DNA of 54,850 nt, from positions 1 through 54,850 of the forward strand of contig NZ_JBHLVH010000005.1 in assembly GCF_042433515.1 (NCBI RefSeq), read 5' to 3'. Shown in pieces: positions 8,018 through 16,090 of this stretch. The stretch is from Kytococcus schroeteri. GTDB lineage: Bacteria > Actinomycetota > Actinomycetes > Actinomycetales > Dermatophilaceae. Under the pieces are notes generated by a model, which was given only the letters and a program-made list of their open reading frames with translations, was not told where the DNA came from and did no database searches. Position 1 is the stretch's first letter. Each line of letters starts with the position of its first letter. The position numbers were made by a program, and so were the translations under genes.

Positions 8018-9079
8018 GTGACCGCCCGCCCCGCCGAGTCCACCGCCTGGGAGCCCGCGATGCGCCGCGCCCTGGAGCTGGCGGCCCGTGGACCGGCCAC
8101 CGACCCCAACCCCCGCGTGGGCTGCGTACTGCTCGACGCCGCCGGCCGCACCCTGGGCGAGGGGTGGCACCGCGGCGCCGGCACCCCGCACGCGGAGGTC
8201 GCCGCCCTGTCCGATGCGGAGCAGCGCGGCCTGGACGTCGGCGGCGCCACCGCCGTGGTCACCCTGGAGCCGTGCAACCACACCGGCCGCACCGGCCCGT
8301 GCGCCGAGGCGCTGTGTGAGGCCGGGGTGGCCCGCGTCGTCGTCGCCCAACCGGACCCGACCCCGTTGGCCGCCGGGGGCGCCGATCGCCTCCGTGCCGC
8401 CGGCCTCGAGGTCACCACCGGCGTGCTGGCCGACGAGGCCGAGGCGCTCAACCGGTGGTTCACCGCCTCGGCGCACCTCGGGCGCCCGGTGGTGACGCTC
8501 AAGCTGGCCGCCACCCTGGACGGCCGCGTGGCCGCCGCCGACGGCACGAGCCAGTGGATCACCGGCCCCGACGCCCGCCGGGACGTGCACCGCCAGCGCG
8601 CGCAGGCCGGGGCGGTGGTGGTGGGCACGGGCACCGCGCTCGCCGACGACCCCCGGCTCACCGTGCGTCTGCCCGAGGGCGAGCAGGTGGACCGCCAGCC
8701 GCTGCGCGTGGTGGTGGGCACTCGGCAGCTCCCCGCACCGGCCCGGGTGCTCGACGACGCCGCCGAGACCCTGCTGCTCGCGACCCACGACCCCGCCGAG
8801 GTGCTCGCGGCCCTCCGCGAGCGCGGCGTGCACCACGTCTGGCTGGAGGGCGGCCCCACCCTGGGTGCGGCCTTCCTGCGCGCCGGGCTGGTGGACCGCC
8901 TCGTGACCTACCTGGCCCCCGCACTGCTGGGTGCGGGCGCCCCGCTCGTGGCCGAACTCGGCATCGGCACCGTCGAGGAGGCCCTGCGCTGGCATCTGGA
9001 GGACGTGGCCCGCCTGGGCGACGACGTCCGCCTCACCCTGACCCCCACCGACCCGAACCCGACCGAAGGAGACGCCTGA
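8018..9079 (+). CDS. ribD: Bifunctional riboflavin deaminase/reductase RibD
   Basis: A 353-residue enzyme that deaminates and then reduces the pyrimidine intermediate of riboflavin synthesis. The N-terminal deaminase has the zinc ligands HAE (GTPHAEVAAL) and the PCxxxGRTGPC motif (EPCNHTGRTGPCAEAL). The C-terminal reductase begins near residue 155 (RPVVTLKLAATLDGRVAAADG) and contains the GPDARRDVHRQRA and LEGGPTLGAAFL segments. The GTG start has GTGAGGA upstream. It is the first gene of the rib operon, under the FMN riboswitch, and its TGA overlaps the next ATG. Confidence 0.96.
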   Translation: MTARPAESTAWEPAMRRALELAARGPATDPNPRVGCVLLDAAGRTLGEGWHRGAGTPHAEVAALSDAEQRGLDVGGATAVVTLEPCNHTGRTGPCAEALCEAGVARVVVAQPDPTPLAAGGADRLRAAGLEVTTGVLADEAEALNRWFTASAHLGRPVVTLKLAATLDGRVAAADGTSQWITGPDARRDVHRQRAQAGAVVVGTGTALADDPRLTVRLPEGEQVDRQPLRVVVGTRQLPAPARVLDDAAETLLLATHDPAEVLAALRERGVHHVWLEGGPTLGAAFLRAGLVDRLVTYLAPALLGAGAPLVAELGIGTVEEALRWHLEDVARLGDDVRLTLTPTDPNPTEGDA

Positions 9080-9714
9080 TGTTCACCGGCATCATCGAGG
9101 AGATCGGCCGCGTCGAGGCCGTCGAACCGGCGGGCGACGACATCCGCCTGCGGGTGTCCGGCGCCGTGGTCACCAGCGACGCGGGGCACGGCGACTCCAT
9201 CGCGGTGAACGGTGTGTGCCTCACCGTGGTGGAGCTGGGCGGCGGGTCGGGCGGGCCCGACGGCGCGCCCGGCTGGTTCACCGCCGACGTCATGCCCGAG
9301 ACCCTCACCCACAGCTCGCTCGGAGCCCTGGAGGTGGGCAGCCCGGTCAACCTGGAGCGCGCGGTGCGGGCCGGGGGACGGCTGGGTGGCCACATCGTGC
9401 AGGGGCACGTGGACGGTGTGGGCGAGGTGCTGGCCCGCACCCCGGGCGACCGCTGGGAGGTGGTGCGCGTGGGCGTGCCGGCCGAGCTGGCGCGCTACGT
9501 GGTGCACAAGGGGTCGGTGACGCTCGACGGCGTCTCGCTCACGGTGAGCGACCTGTCCGATGCCGGGGCGTCCGCCCCCTGGCTGGAGGTCAGCCTCATC
9601 CCCGAGACCCTCACCCGCACCACGCTGGGCGACGCGCCCGTGGGCACCACCGTGAACGTGGAGGTGGACGTGGTGGCCAAGTACGTCGAGAAGATGGTGG
9701 GAGCCACGCGATGA
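9079..9714 (+). CDS. ribE: Riboflavin synthase alpha subunit RibE (RibC)
   Basis: A 211-residue protein with two tandem lumazine-binding domains. It opens with the signature MFTGIIEEIGRVEAV, and the second repeat begins at GGHIVQGHVDGVGEV. It dismutates two 6,7-dimethyl-8-ribityllumazine molecules into riboflavin and the pyrimidine substrate. The start overlaps the ribD stop (TGATG) and the stop overlaps the ribBA start (ATGA), showing translational coupling. The first domain carries a Gly-rich insertion (GGGSGGPDGAPGW). Confidence 0.96.
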   Translation: MFTGIIEEIGRVEAVEPAGDDIRLRVSGAVVTSDAGHGDSIAVNGVCLTVVELGGGSGGPDGAPGWFTADVMPETLTHSSLGALEVGSPVNLERAVRAGGRLGGHIVQGHVDGVGEVLARTPGDRWEVVRVGVPAELARYVVHKGSVTLDGVSLTVSDLSDAGASAPWLEVSLIPETLTRTTLGDAPVGTTVNVEVDVVAKYVEKMVGATR

Positions 9715-10955
9715 CCCGGGACCAGACCCTCACCCCCCAGCTGGCCGCCGCCCTGGAGGCCCTGCGCGCCGGCCGCCCCGTGCTGGTGCTGGACGACGAG
9801 GATCGCGAGAACGAGGGCGACGTCATCCTCGCCGCCGAGCGGCTGACCCCGGAGTGGATGGCGTGGACCGTCCGCCACTCCTCGGGCTACGTGTGCGCCC
9901 CGATGACGGCCGCGCGCGCCGACGCCCTCGAGCTGCCGCTCATGGTGCGCGACAACGCCGACCCCTTCCGCACCGCGTACACCGTCACCGTGGACGCCGC
10001 CGAGGGCGTGACCACCGGCATCAGCGCCACGGACCGCACCCGCACCCTGCACGTCCTGGCTGATGCCGGGAGCACGGCCGCCGACCTCGTCCGCCCCGGG
10101 CACGTGGTGCCGCTGCGCGCCCGGGACGGTGGGGTCCTGGAGCGGGCCGGCCACACCGAGGCCGCGGTGGACCTGTGCCGCCTGGCCGGGCTGGAGCCGG
10201 TGGGCGTCATCGCCGAGCTGGTGCACGACGACGGCACGATGATGCGCTCCGAGGCCGTGCGCGCCCTGGCCGCCGAGCACGACCTGCCGGTGCTCACCAT
10301 CGAGGCCCTGGCCGCCTGGCGCGCCGTGCACGACCGCCTGGACGCCGTGGCCACCGCGCAGCTGCCCACCGCCCACGGCGACTTCACCGTGCACGCCCTC
10401 ACCGACCGCCTCACCGGGGTGGAGCACCTGGCCCTGGTGGCCCCCGGCCCGCTGCGCGACCCCGCCGCCCCGGTGCCGGTGCGCGCCCACAGCGAGTGCC
10501 TCACCGGCGACGCGCTCGGCTCGCTGCGCTGCGACTGCGGCGCCCAGCTGGCCGACGCCCTGGCCGACACGCAGGCCCGCGGCGGCGTGGTGCTGTACCT
10601 GCGCGGCCACGAGGGGCGCGGCATCGGGCTGGCGGCCAAGATCGCGGCCTACGCCCAGCAGGACGCCGGCGCCGACACGGTGGACGCCCAGCACGCCCTG
10701 GGCCTGCCGGTGGACGCCCGCGACTACGGCGTGGCCGCGGCGATGCTCGCCCACCTGGGCATCGACCGCATCGAGCTGACCACCAACAACCCGGCCAAGG
10801 TGGAGGCCCTGCGGGAGCTCGGCGTGGACGTGGTCGCCACCCGTCCCAGCGTGGTGGGCGTGACGCCCCAGAACCTGCCCTACCTGCGCACCAAGCGCGA
10901 CCGCATGGGCCACACCCTGCCGGCCGATCTGACCCCGGGGACCGCCGCCGGGTGA
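9711..10955 (+). CDS. ribBA: Bifunctional DHBP synthase / GTP cyclohydrolase II RibBA
   Basis: A 414-residue fusion. Residues ~10-205 are 3,4-dihydroxy-2-butanone-4-phosphate synthase (LDDEDRENEGDVILAAE; GHTEAAVDLCRLAG). Residues ~210-400 are GTP cyclohydrolase II, with zinc cysteines in ECLTGDALGSLRCDCG, the RGHEGRGIGL motif and the ELTTNNPAK segment. It therefore feeds both branches of riboflavin synthesis. The ATG overlaps the ribE stop. The catalytic residues I can check in both domains look intact, so both should be active. Confidence 0.96.
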   Translation: MTRDQTLTPQLAAALEALRAGRPVLVLDDEDRENEGDVILAAERLTPEWMAWTVRHSSGYVCAPMTAARADALELPLMVRDNADPFRTAYTVTVDAAEGVTTGISATDRTRTLHVLADAGSTAADLVRPGHVVPLRARDGGVLERAGHTEAAVDLCRLAGLEPVGVIAELVHDDGTMMRSEAVRALAAEHDLPVLTIEALAAWRAVHDRLDAVATAQLPTAHGDFTVHALTDRLTGVEHLALVAPGPLRDPAAPVPVRAHSECLTGDALGSLRCDCGAQLADALADTQARGGVVLYLRGHEGRGIGLAAKIAAYAQQDAGADTVDAQHALGLPVDARDYGVAAAMLAHLGIDRIELTTNNPAKVEALRELGVDVVATRPSVVGVTPQNLPYLRTKRDRMGHTLPADLTPGTAAG

Positions 10956-11065
10956 GGCATGCCACGCTGCCGGGGGTGGACCCCGCCCCGCCGGCAGGCC
11001 ACGGTGGACAGCAGGACCCCCGCCGGCCCCCATCGCCCCCCCCCCTTGAACCCGAGGAGACACCC

Positions 11066-11581
11066 ATGAGTGGACACGGTTCCCCCACCGAGGCCATCGC
11101 CGACCGCCTGCGCCGCGAGCTGGCCGCCGACCGCGAGGACGGCGCCCTGCCGCTGCGCGTGGCCGTGGTGGCCGCCAGCTGGCACGAGGAGGTCATGGGC
11201 GGCCTGCTCGAGGGCAGCCGTCGGGCGCTGGCCGACCTGGGCATCACCCCGCTGGAGATCCGCGTGCCGGGCACCTTCGAACTGCCGGTGGCCGCGGCCC
11301 GCCTGGCCCCGCACCACGACGCGGTGGTGGCCCTGGGCGTGGTCATCCGCGGCGGCACCCCGCACTTCGACTACGTCTGCCAGGCCGCCACCACGGGCCT
11401 CACCGACGTGGCCGTGCGCACCGCCACCCCGGTGGGCTTCGGCGTGCTCACCTGCGACGACGAGCAGCAGGCCCTGGACCGCGCCGGCCTGGAGGGCTCG
11501 AGCGAGGACAAGGGCGCCGAGGCCGCGCTGGCCTGCGTGGACACCGCCGCCACGCTGCGCCGCGCCCGCGCCCAGCGCTGA
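11066..11581 (+). CDS. ribH: 6,7-dimethyl-8-ribityllumazine synthase RibH
   Basis: A 171-residue lumazine synthase, which condenses the RibBA and RibD-branch products. Family motifs are VVAASWHEEV, RVPGTFELPVAAARL, LGVVIRGGTPHFDYVC (with the catalytic His in HFDY) and GFGVLTCDDEQQALDRAG. The ATG has GAGGAGA 7 nt upstream. It follows ribBA by 110 nt that include a GC-rich dyad (around 10970-11005) but no gene, and it is presumably part of the riboswitch-controlled transcript. Assembly into a 60-mer capsid or a pentamer cannot be judged from sequence. Confidence 0.95.
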   Translation: MSGHGSPTEAIADRLRRELAADREDGALPLRVAVVAASWHEEVMGGLLEGSRRALADLGITPLEIRVPGTFELPVAAARLAPHHDAVVALGVVIRGGTPHFDYVCQAATTGLTDVAVRTATPVGFGVLTCDDEQQALDRAGLEGSSEDKGAEAALACVDTAATLRRARAQR

Positions 11582-11591
11582 CCCGCGCCCG

Positions 11592-11597
11592 TAGACT
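11592..11597 (+). promoter_or_regulatory. Probable -10 element, near-leaderless start
   Basis: TAGACT lies 8 nt before the ATG at 11606, with no Shine-Dalgarno between. The gene therefore likely has its own promoter after ribH. Confidence 0.45.
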
Positions 11598-11605
11598 CCG
11601 GCCCC

Positions 11606-12532
11606 ATGGGTAAGGCATCTCGTCGCAAGAACCGCGACGTCAAGGGACCGAAGCAGATTCCGGCGCCGTTCGAGGCCCGTCCGTTCAAGGGGCTGCCGAA
11701 CGAGACCGAGTGGGTGGCCATGCGGGAGATCCTCCCGGCGGCCACGGCGACCATCCGCGTGAAGGTCCCCGCCGTCGAGGCGCCCGAGGGCACTCCGGCG
11801 CCGGCGTGGTCCTCGCTGGAGGTCGGCTCCGAGCACGAGGTCACGCTGGCCACCGTGCTGCCGCTGGCGTGGCCGGGCCTGAACCGCGGCGAGGGCGACG
11901 TGCTCTCCGCGCTGCAGACCGGTTCCTCCACCGGTGACGCGAGCCGCGACATCGCCCAGGCGATCCTCACCTCGCTGGCCAACGAGCCGGGCCAGCCCAC
12001 CGTGGGTCTGCCGCAGGCCATGGCGCACACGCCCCGCCTGCAGGACGTGCTCGTGAGCGACACGATGACCGCCGAGCTGCACGAGAGCTTCGACTTCTGG
12101 CTCACCGGCAAGGAGGACGCCCTCGACGAGGCCGGCCAGCTCTCCATGGAGCGCGCCAACGAGGCCATCGTGCCCACCCAGCGTCTCGATGCCGTGGAGT
12201 CGGCCTTCTGGTGCCTCATGGGCGACCGGGCCTACGTGCGCTGGCTGCTGCCGCACGACGAGGACGCGGCCACCACCGCCCTGGCCCGCCTCAAGGCGGC
12301 CGGCGAGCACACCCTCGGCGGGCAGTCCACGCTGCTGGGTGCCTTCCGCGGTGCGGGCCTGCTGGTGCCGGTGTTCGAGGTGGACCCGGCCGCCGACCCC
12401 CAGTCCTGGAACGCCCCGCTGGGCGAGCTGGCCGCGCGCCTGGAGGCCCGCCTGGGCGACGACGCGCCGCTGACGCACGACGAGCGCCGGGCCCGGGAGG
12501 GCTTCTCGAGCCGGCAGGTCACCATCCGCTGA
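11606..12532 (+). CDS. DUF5926 family protein
   Basis: A 308-residue cytoplasmic protein found across Actinobacteria, recognised by its N-terminal MGKASRRKNRD and the pattern RPFKGLPNETEWVAMREILPAATA. It has sometimes been mislabelled a SecA-like protein because of its short SEC-C-like tail elsewhere, but no SecA motor motif is visible here. The function is unknown. It has its own -10 element and ends 16 nt before a strong perfect hairpin. Confidence 0.85.
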   Translation: MGKASRRKNRDVKGPKQIPAPFEARPFKGLPNETEWVAMREILPAATATIRVKVPAVEAPEGTPAPAWSSLEVGSEHEVTLATVLPLAWPGLNRGEGDVLSALQTGSSTGDASRDIAQAILTSLANEPGQPTVGLPQAMAHTPRLQDVLVSDTMTAELHESFDFWLTGKEDALDEAGQLSMERANEAIVPTQRLDAVESAFWCLMGDRAYVRWLLPHDEDAATTALARLKAAGEHTLGGQSTLLGAFRGAGLLVPVFEVDPAADPQSWNAPLGELAARLEARLGDDAPLTHDERRAREGFSSRQVTIR

Positions 12533-12548
12533 CCTGCGCCGACGCGCA

Positions 12549-12586
12549 GGACGGCCCCACCACGCATCGTCGTGGTGGGGCCGTCC
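12549..12586. terminator. Strong hairpin terminator, 16-bp perfect stem
   Basis: GGACGGCCCCACCACG (12549-12564) is fully complementary to 12571-12586, with a 6-nt loop. It lies between the stops of the DUF5926 gene and the convergent RNase gene and probably serves both. Confidence 0.8.
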
Positions 12587-12612
12587 GCGTGTCGGGCGGT
12601 GTCAGGCGCCGC

Positions 12613-13200
12613 TCAGGCGGAGAACTCGCAGAAGCTCTCGTAGTGGTCGTCGGTCCAGTACCAGTGCTCCGGTGCGGTGTCGGGGCTGGTGGGGGTGGTG
12701 TCCCCGCCGGTGACGATGCGGCGGGCGCCGCGGTCGTCCTCACCGGGCGTGGGCACGGTGTACTCCGCGTAGTAGCCGGAGGACTCGTCCGGCAGCAGGC
12801 CCTCGCGGTTGCCGAAGGTGCTGCCGTCCTTGCCGGGGTACTCGAACTCCCCGCCGTCGGTGATGGTCTCGATGACGTCGCGTGCCTCGGCGGTCAGCTC
12901 GCCCTCGACGCACCGGGGCAGGCCGCTCGCGCCCGGGGCCCCGGCGGTGCTGCTGGCCGGTCCCCGCGGCCGCGGGTCGGCCGAGCTGGACCCGTCCGAC
13001 CCGGTGGCCGGGGGAGGCTTCGGGTGGCCGTCCTCGCCCGATCCACCTCCGTCACCGGACCGGCCGAACAGCCCACCACCGCCCCAGACGACGGCAGCGG
13101 CCATGGCCAGCAGGAAGACCAACCGCAGCAGCAGCCGCGAGCGCCCGCGTCCCCGCGGCGCGCCGTGGCTCACCCCGCCCGGCCCGATGCGGGGGCTCAC
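12613..13200 (-). CDS. Membrane-anchored guanyl-specific ribonuclease (RNase Sa/barnase-like)
   Basis: A 195-residue protein with an N-terminal membrane or signal segment (LLLRLVFLLAMAAAVVW, residues ~25-41), a Pro/Ser/Gly-rich linker to about residue 95, and a C-terminal microbial RNase domain. The domain matches RNase Sa: FGNREGLLPDESSGYYAEYTV with the catalytic Glu, RGARRIVTGG with the catalytic Arg, and TDDHYESF with the catalytic His. The two terminal cysteines (LPRC, ESFC) fit the Sa disulfide. The GTG start overlaps the TGA of the upstream barstar gene (GTGA), so inhibitor and enzyme are coupled. It likely cleaves RNA after G outside the cytoplasm. Confidence 0.85.
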   Translation of the reverse strand: MSPRIGPGGVSHGAPRGRGRSRLLLRLVFLLAMAAAVVWGGGGLFGRSGDGGGSGEDGHPKPPPATGSDGSSSADPRPRGPASSTAGAPGASGLPRCVEGELTAEARDVIETITDGGEFEYPGKDGSTFGNREGLLPDESSGYYAEYTVPTPGEDDRGARRIVTGGDTTPTSPDTAPEHWYWTDDHYESFCEFSA

Positions 13201-13637
13201 GCCTCGTCCTCCTCGATCTGGCGGGCCACGGTGTCGCTGGCCACCAGCACGGCGAGACGCGCCCGCCCTATGTCGTCCACCACATCGAGCAGCAGCTGCA
13301 GCAGAGTGCCCAGCCCGTCGTCCTCGAGCCCCAGCCCCTCGGCGGGCGTCCAGACCAGCAGGGTCCCGGCCCCTCCCTCGGCGCGGTCGGGCAGGTCGCG
13401 CAGCGTGTCGGCCAGCGCGTCCAGGTTGGTGGCAGCGTTGCCGGGCAGGTCGAGGCTCTCGGCCAGGCCGGCCTGCAGGGTGCGCACGGAGCTGCCGTCG
13501 GGGCTCGCGCCCAGCGCCACCGCCCAGTCGGCGATGCGGGCGCCGGCGGCAGCCTCCTCGGCCTCGGCCAGGGGCACCACGGCCAGGGGTTCGTCGGACT
13601 CGAGGAAGGCGGCCACGGGGAAGCGGGGGGTGCTCAT
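13197..13637 (-). CDS. Barstar-family ribonuclease inhibitor
   Basis: A 146-residue cytoplasmic protein. The barstar core is visible at residues ~55-85: LAESLDLPGNAATNLDALADTLRDL, corresponding to the barstar helix that plugs the RNase active site. It is followed by the usual beta-strand (TLLVWTP) and a C-terminal ILV-rich strand. It is longer than Bacillus barstar (90 residues), with an extra N-terminal segment. It lies directly upstream of and overlaps the RNase gene, so the inhibitor is made first. Its role is almost certainly protection against the neighbouring RNase before export. Confidence 0.82.
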   Translation of the reverse strand: MSTPRFPVAAFLESDEPLAVVPLAEAEEAAAGARIADWAVALGASPDGSSVRTLQAGLAESLDLPGNAATNLDALADTLRDLPDRAEGGAGTLLVWTPAEGLGLEDDGLGTLLQLLLDVVDDIGRARLAVLVASDTVARQIEEDEA

Positions 13638-13699
13638 GCCCCCATGGTGCCCGGACGCACCGACATCCCGGCGCACCTGCTGCGGCGGGGCCACCTGCG

Positions 13700-13705
13700 T
13701 ATCCT
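13700..13705 (+). promoter_or_regulatory. Probable -10 element, leaderless start
   Basis: TATCCT lies 6 nt before the GTG at 13712; no Shine-Dalgarno is present. It is divergent from the barstar gene. Confidence 0.5.
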
Positions 13706-13711
13706 GTGCGG

Positions 13712-14896
13712 GTGCCAGAGCCCGTCCAGAGTTCCCTGCTGATCGCCGCCGTCGTGTGCGCGGTGCTCGCCCTGCTCGTCGGACTGTGGCTGGCCGTGCA
13801 GGTCAGCTCGCTGCGCCGGCACCGCTTCATCTCGGCCCGTGTGCTGGCCGGCGCCACCGGCGGCGGGGGCTCCCAGCGCCGGTCGATGTCGAGCCGCCAG
13901 GGCCAGGCGCGCCGCTACACCGCGCCGGCCGTGCGCACCGGAGTGGACTCCGTGACCCTGAAGCGCGCCCTGGACCGCGCCGCCTCCCGCCAAGAGAAGT
14001 CCCTGTCCGCCATGCGTGCTGAGGTGGAGCGCCTCAAGGGCGAGATGAAGGGGGTCAGCGAGGGCTTCGGCAAGGTGCAGCAGCAGGCGTCCACGGACAC
14101 GCGGTCCATCAAGCGGGTGCACAGCGACGCCACGCAGAACCTGCAGCGCATGACCGCCTCCGTGGAGGCCATGGAGAAGCGCGTGGACGGCAAGGTCTCG
14201 GACCTGGACGAGCGCGTGGGGCGCACCGTGGCCGAGGTGCACGAGCGCCTGGCCGAGCTGTCCGCCGAGGTGGAGCAGCTGGAGGCCCGCCGCGCCGCCC
14301 TCGGCGAGGAGCAGACCGCCGACCGGTCCCGCCTGGACACGCTCGACCGCGGCCTGGGGGGCGTGGCCGACATCGTGGACCAGCTGGAGCGCACCACCTC
14401 CGAGCACGGCACGCGCGTGACCGCCGTGGACGAGCGCCTGGGGGCCCTCGGCGGCTCGATGGAGGAGCACGGCGCCCGCGTCGAGCGCCTCGAGGGGGGT
14501 GCCAGCCAGATCACCGAGCGCACCGAGGGTCTCGACCAGGCCCTGCGACAGCTCTCGGGCAACGCCGACAATCTCGACCAGCGCCTCAAGCGCCTCGAGC
14601 ACTCCACCACCTCCGCCCTCACCGAGGTGGCCCTGGTGCGCTACGACGCCTTCGGCGACATGGGGGGCCGCATGTCCTTCTCGGTGGCGCTGCTCGACGG
14701 CGTGGGCGACGGCCTGGTCATCACCAGCCTCAACGGCCGTGCCCACTCGCAGACCTACGCCAAGTCGGTCACCGAGGGCCGCGGCACCACCGCGCTCACC
14801 GACGAGGAGGCGCAGGCCGTGGCCGCCGCCCGCGGGCTGGAGGCGGAGTCGCCGGCCACCGAGGCGGTGCGGCCGCTGCGTCAGGCCCGCCGCTGA
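13712..14896 (+). CDS. Membrane-anchored coiled-coil protein with DUF4446 domain
   Basis: A 394-residue protein. An N-terminal membrane helix (LLIAAVVCAVLALLVGLWLAV, residues ~8-28) is followed by a basic/Gly-rich stretch and a long heptad-rich coiled coil (residues ~80-310, with many Glu, Arg and Leu repeats). The C-terminal DUF4446 core, YDAFGDMGGRMSFSVALLDGVGDGLVITSLNGR...YAKSV, ends in LTDEEAQAV. DUF4446 proteins are normally about 160-170 residues with the core close to the membrane helix; here about 230 residues of coiled coil separate them. The function is unknown. The start is set by the TATCCT hexamer. Confidence 0.8.
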   Translation: MPEPVQSSLLIAAVVCAVLALLVGLWLAVQVSSLRRHRFISARVLAGATGGGGSQRRSMSSRQGQARRYTAPAVRTGVDSVTLKRALDRAASRQEKSLSAMRAEVERLKGEMKGVSEGFGKVQQQASTDTRSIKRVHSDATQNLQRMTASVEAMEKRVDGKVSDLDERVGRTVAEVHERLAELSAEVEQLEARRAALGEEQTADRSRLDTLDRGLGGVADIVDQLERTTSEHGTRVTAVDERLGALGGSMEEHGARVERLEGGASQITERTEGLDQALRQLSGNADNLDQRLKRLEHSTTSALTEVALVRYDAFGDMGGRMSFSVALLDGVGDGLVITSLNGRAHSQTYAKSVTEGRGTTALTDEEAQAVAAARGLEAESPATEAVRPLRQARR

Positions 14897-14978
14897 CGCC
14901 GAGACCCGCTGACGGGGAGACCCGGAGGCGTGGCCGGGGCGGGAGCAGGCGGGGGCACTGCCGGGAGGGGGCGCGCCC

Positions 14979-16013
14979 TCAGCCGCCGAGCAGCCATCCC
15001 TCCGCGTGGTCGGAGCGCGTGCTGCGCCAGGAGGTGGCGCCCTTGCCGCGCACCCGCACGGTGAGCGCCCCGGGCAGGATCCGCCCGGCGATGCGCGTCA
15101 CCCGCCCGATCCCGTCGCCGTCCAGCTGGGCGCGCGTGGGCTCGCCGAGCTCCACGTCGATGGTGCGGCTCTGCCAGTAGCTCGCGTTCTCACCGCCGAG
15201 GCGCCCGCGGGTGGCCACCGCGGCCACCACGCCGGCCCAGCCGGTGACGCCGCGCGGGGAGACCACGAAGGTGTCGAGCTGCCCGTCGTCGATGCGGGCC
15301 TCGGGCAGCACGGCCACCCCGCCCTGCAGCTTGCCCACGTTGCCGAACACCACGCTGCGCACGGCCGTGGAGACAGGCTCCTCGTCGTCCACGCGGAACC
15401 GCGCCGGCACGGGTGTGTCGCCGCCGTGGCGCACCGCGGAGGCCAGGTAGGCCAGCCACCCCATCCGCTTCTTCACGTCGTCGTCGGTGGTCTCCATGAC
15501 GTCGGCGTCCATGCCCACCCCGGCCATCACCAGGAAGACGTCCTCGTGCACCCCGCCGTCGGGGTCCCACCAGCGCACCTGCCCCACGTCGATACGGCGC
15601 TCGTCCCCGGTGAGGGCGATGCGCAGGGCCTGCCGGCGGGAGAGGAAGGGCAGGTCCAGATTGCGCACCAGCAGGTTGCCGGTGCCCCCGGGCACCAGGC
15701 CCAGCGGGACCTCGGTGCCCACCAGCTGGCTGGCCACGCTGCGCACGGTGCCGTCGCCGCCGATGGGCACGACGAGCTCGCACCCGGCCTCCAGCAGCTC
15801 GCGGGCCTGGCCGGCGCCGGGGTCCGCCTCGGTGGTCTCGCGCCACAGCGGGGCGTCCCAGCCGAGGATGCGGCAGATGGTGTCGGCCTCCTCGCGCGCG
15901 CCCTGCAGGTCGTCGAACTTGATGGGGTTGATGACGAACCCGACCCGGCGCCGACCGGCGCCGCCAGGACCCCCGGGGGTGGTCGATCCCGTGCCGCGGG
16001 GAGTGCTGCTCAC
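14979..16013 (-). CDS. Diacylglycerol/lipid kinase family protein
   Basis: A 344-residue protein of the DagK/YegS/LCB5 lipid kinase family. The nucleotide-binding motif is VVPIGGDGTVRSVA with the downstream PGGTGNLLVRNL, and the C-terminal lobe has DGDGIGR. It likely phosphorylates diacylglycerol or a related lipid or prenol at the inner membrane face. The GTG at 16013 has AGGAGG 5-6 nt upstream. It is divergent from serS with 77 nt between. The real lipid substrate cannot be predicted. Confidence 0.88.
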   Translation of the reverse strand: MSSTPRGTGSTTPGGPGGAGRRRVGFVINPIKFDDLQGAREEADTICRILGWDAPLWRETTEADPGAGQARELLEAGCELVVPIGGDGTVRSVASQLVGTEVPLGLVPGGTGNLLVRNLDLPFLSRRQALRIALTGDERRIDVGQVRWWDPDGGVHEDVFLVMAGVGMDADVMETTDDDVKKRMGWLAYLASAVRHGGDTPVPARFRVDDEEPVSTAVRSVVFGNVGKLQGGVAVLPEARIDDGQLDTFVVSPRGVTGWAGVVAAVATRGRLGGENASYWQSRTIDVELGEPTRAQLDGDGIGRVTRIAGRILPGALTVRVRGKGATSWRSTRSDHAEGWLLGG

Positions 16014-16077
16014 GGTGACCTCCTGGTCCGTCGGGTGGGCTGCTCGCGGGTGCCCACGGTACGCGCCGGGCGTCTCG

Positions 16078-16083
16078 TAGTCT
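16078..16083 (+). promoter_or_regulatory. Probable -10 element, leaderless start of serS
   Basis: TAGTCT lies 7 nt before the GTG at 16091; no Shine-Dalgarno is present. Confidence 0.5.
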
Positions 16084-16090
16084 TGGGATC

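Noticed and set aside
10955..11065. A possible second riboswitch or small RNA between ribBA and ribH
   Set aside because: Only a GC-rich dyad and a C-run are seen; there is no recognised aptamer and no promoter-like hexamer.
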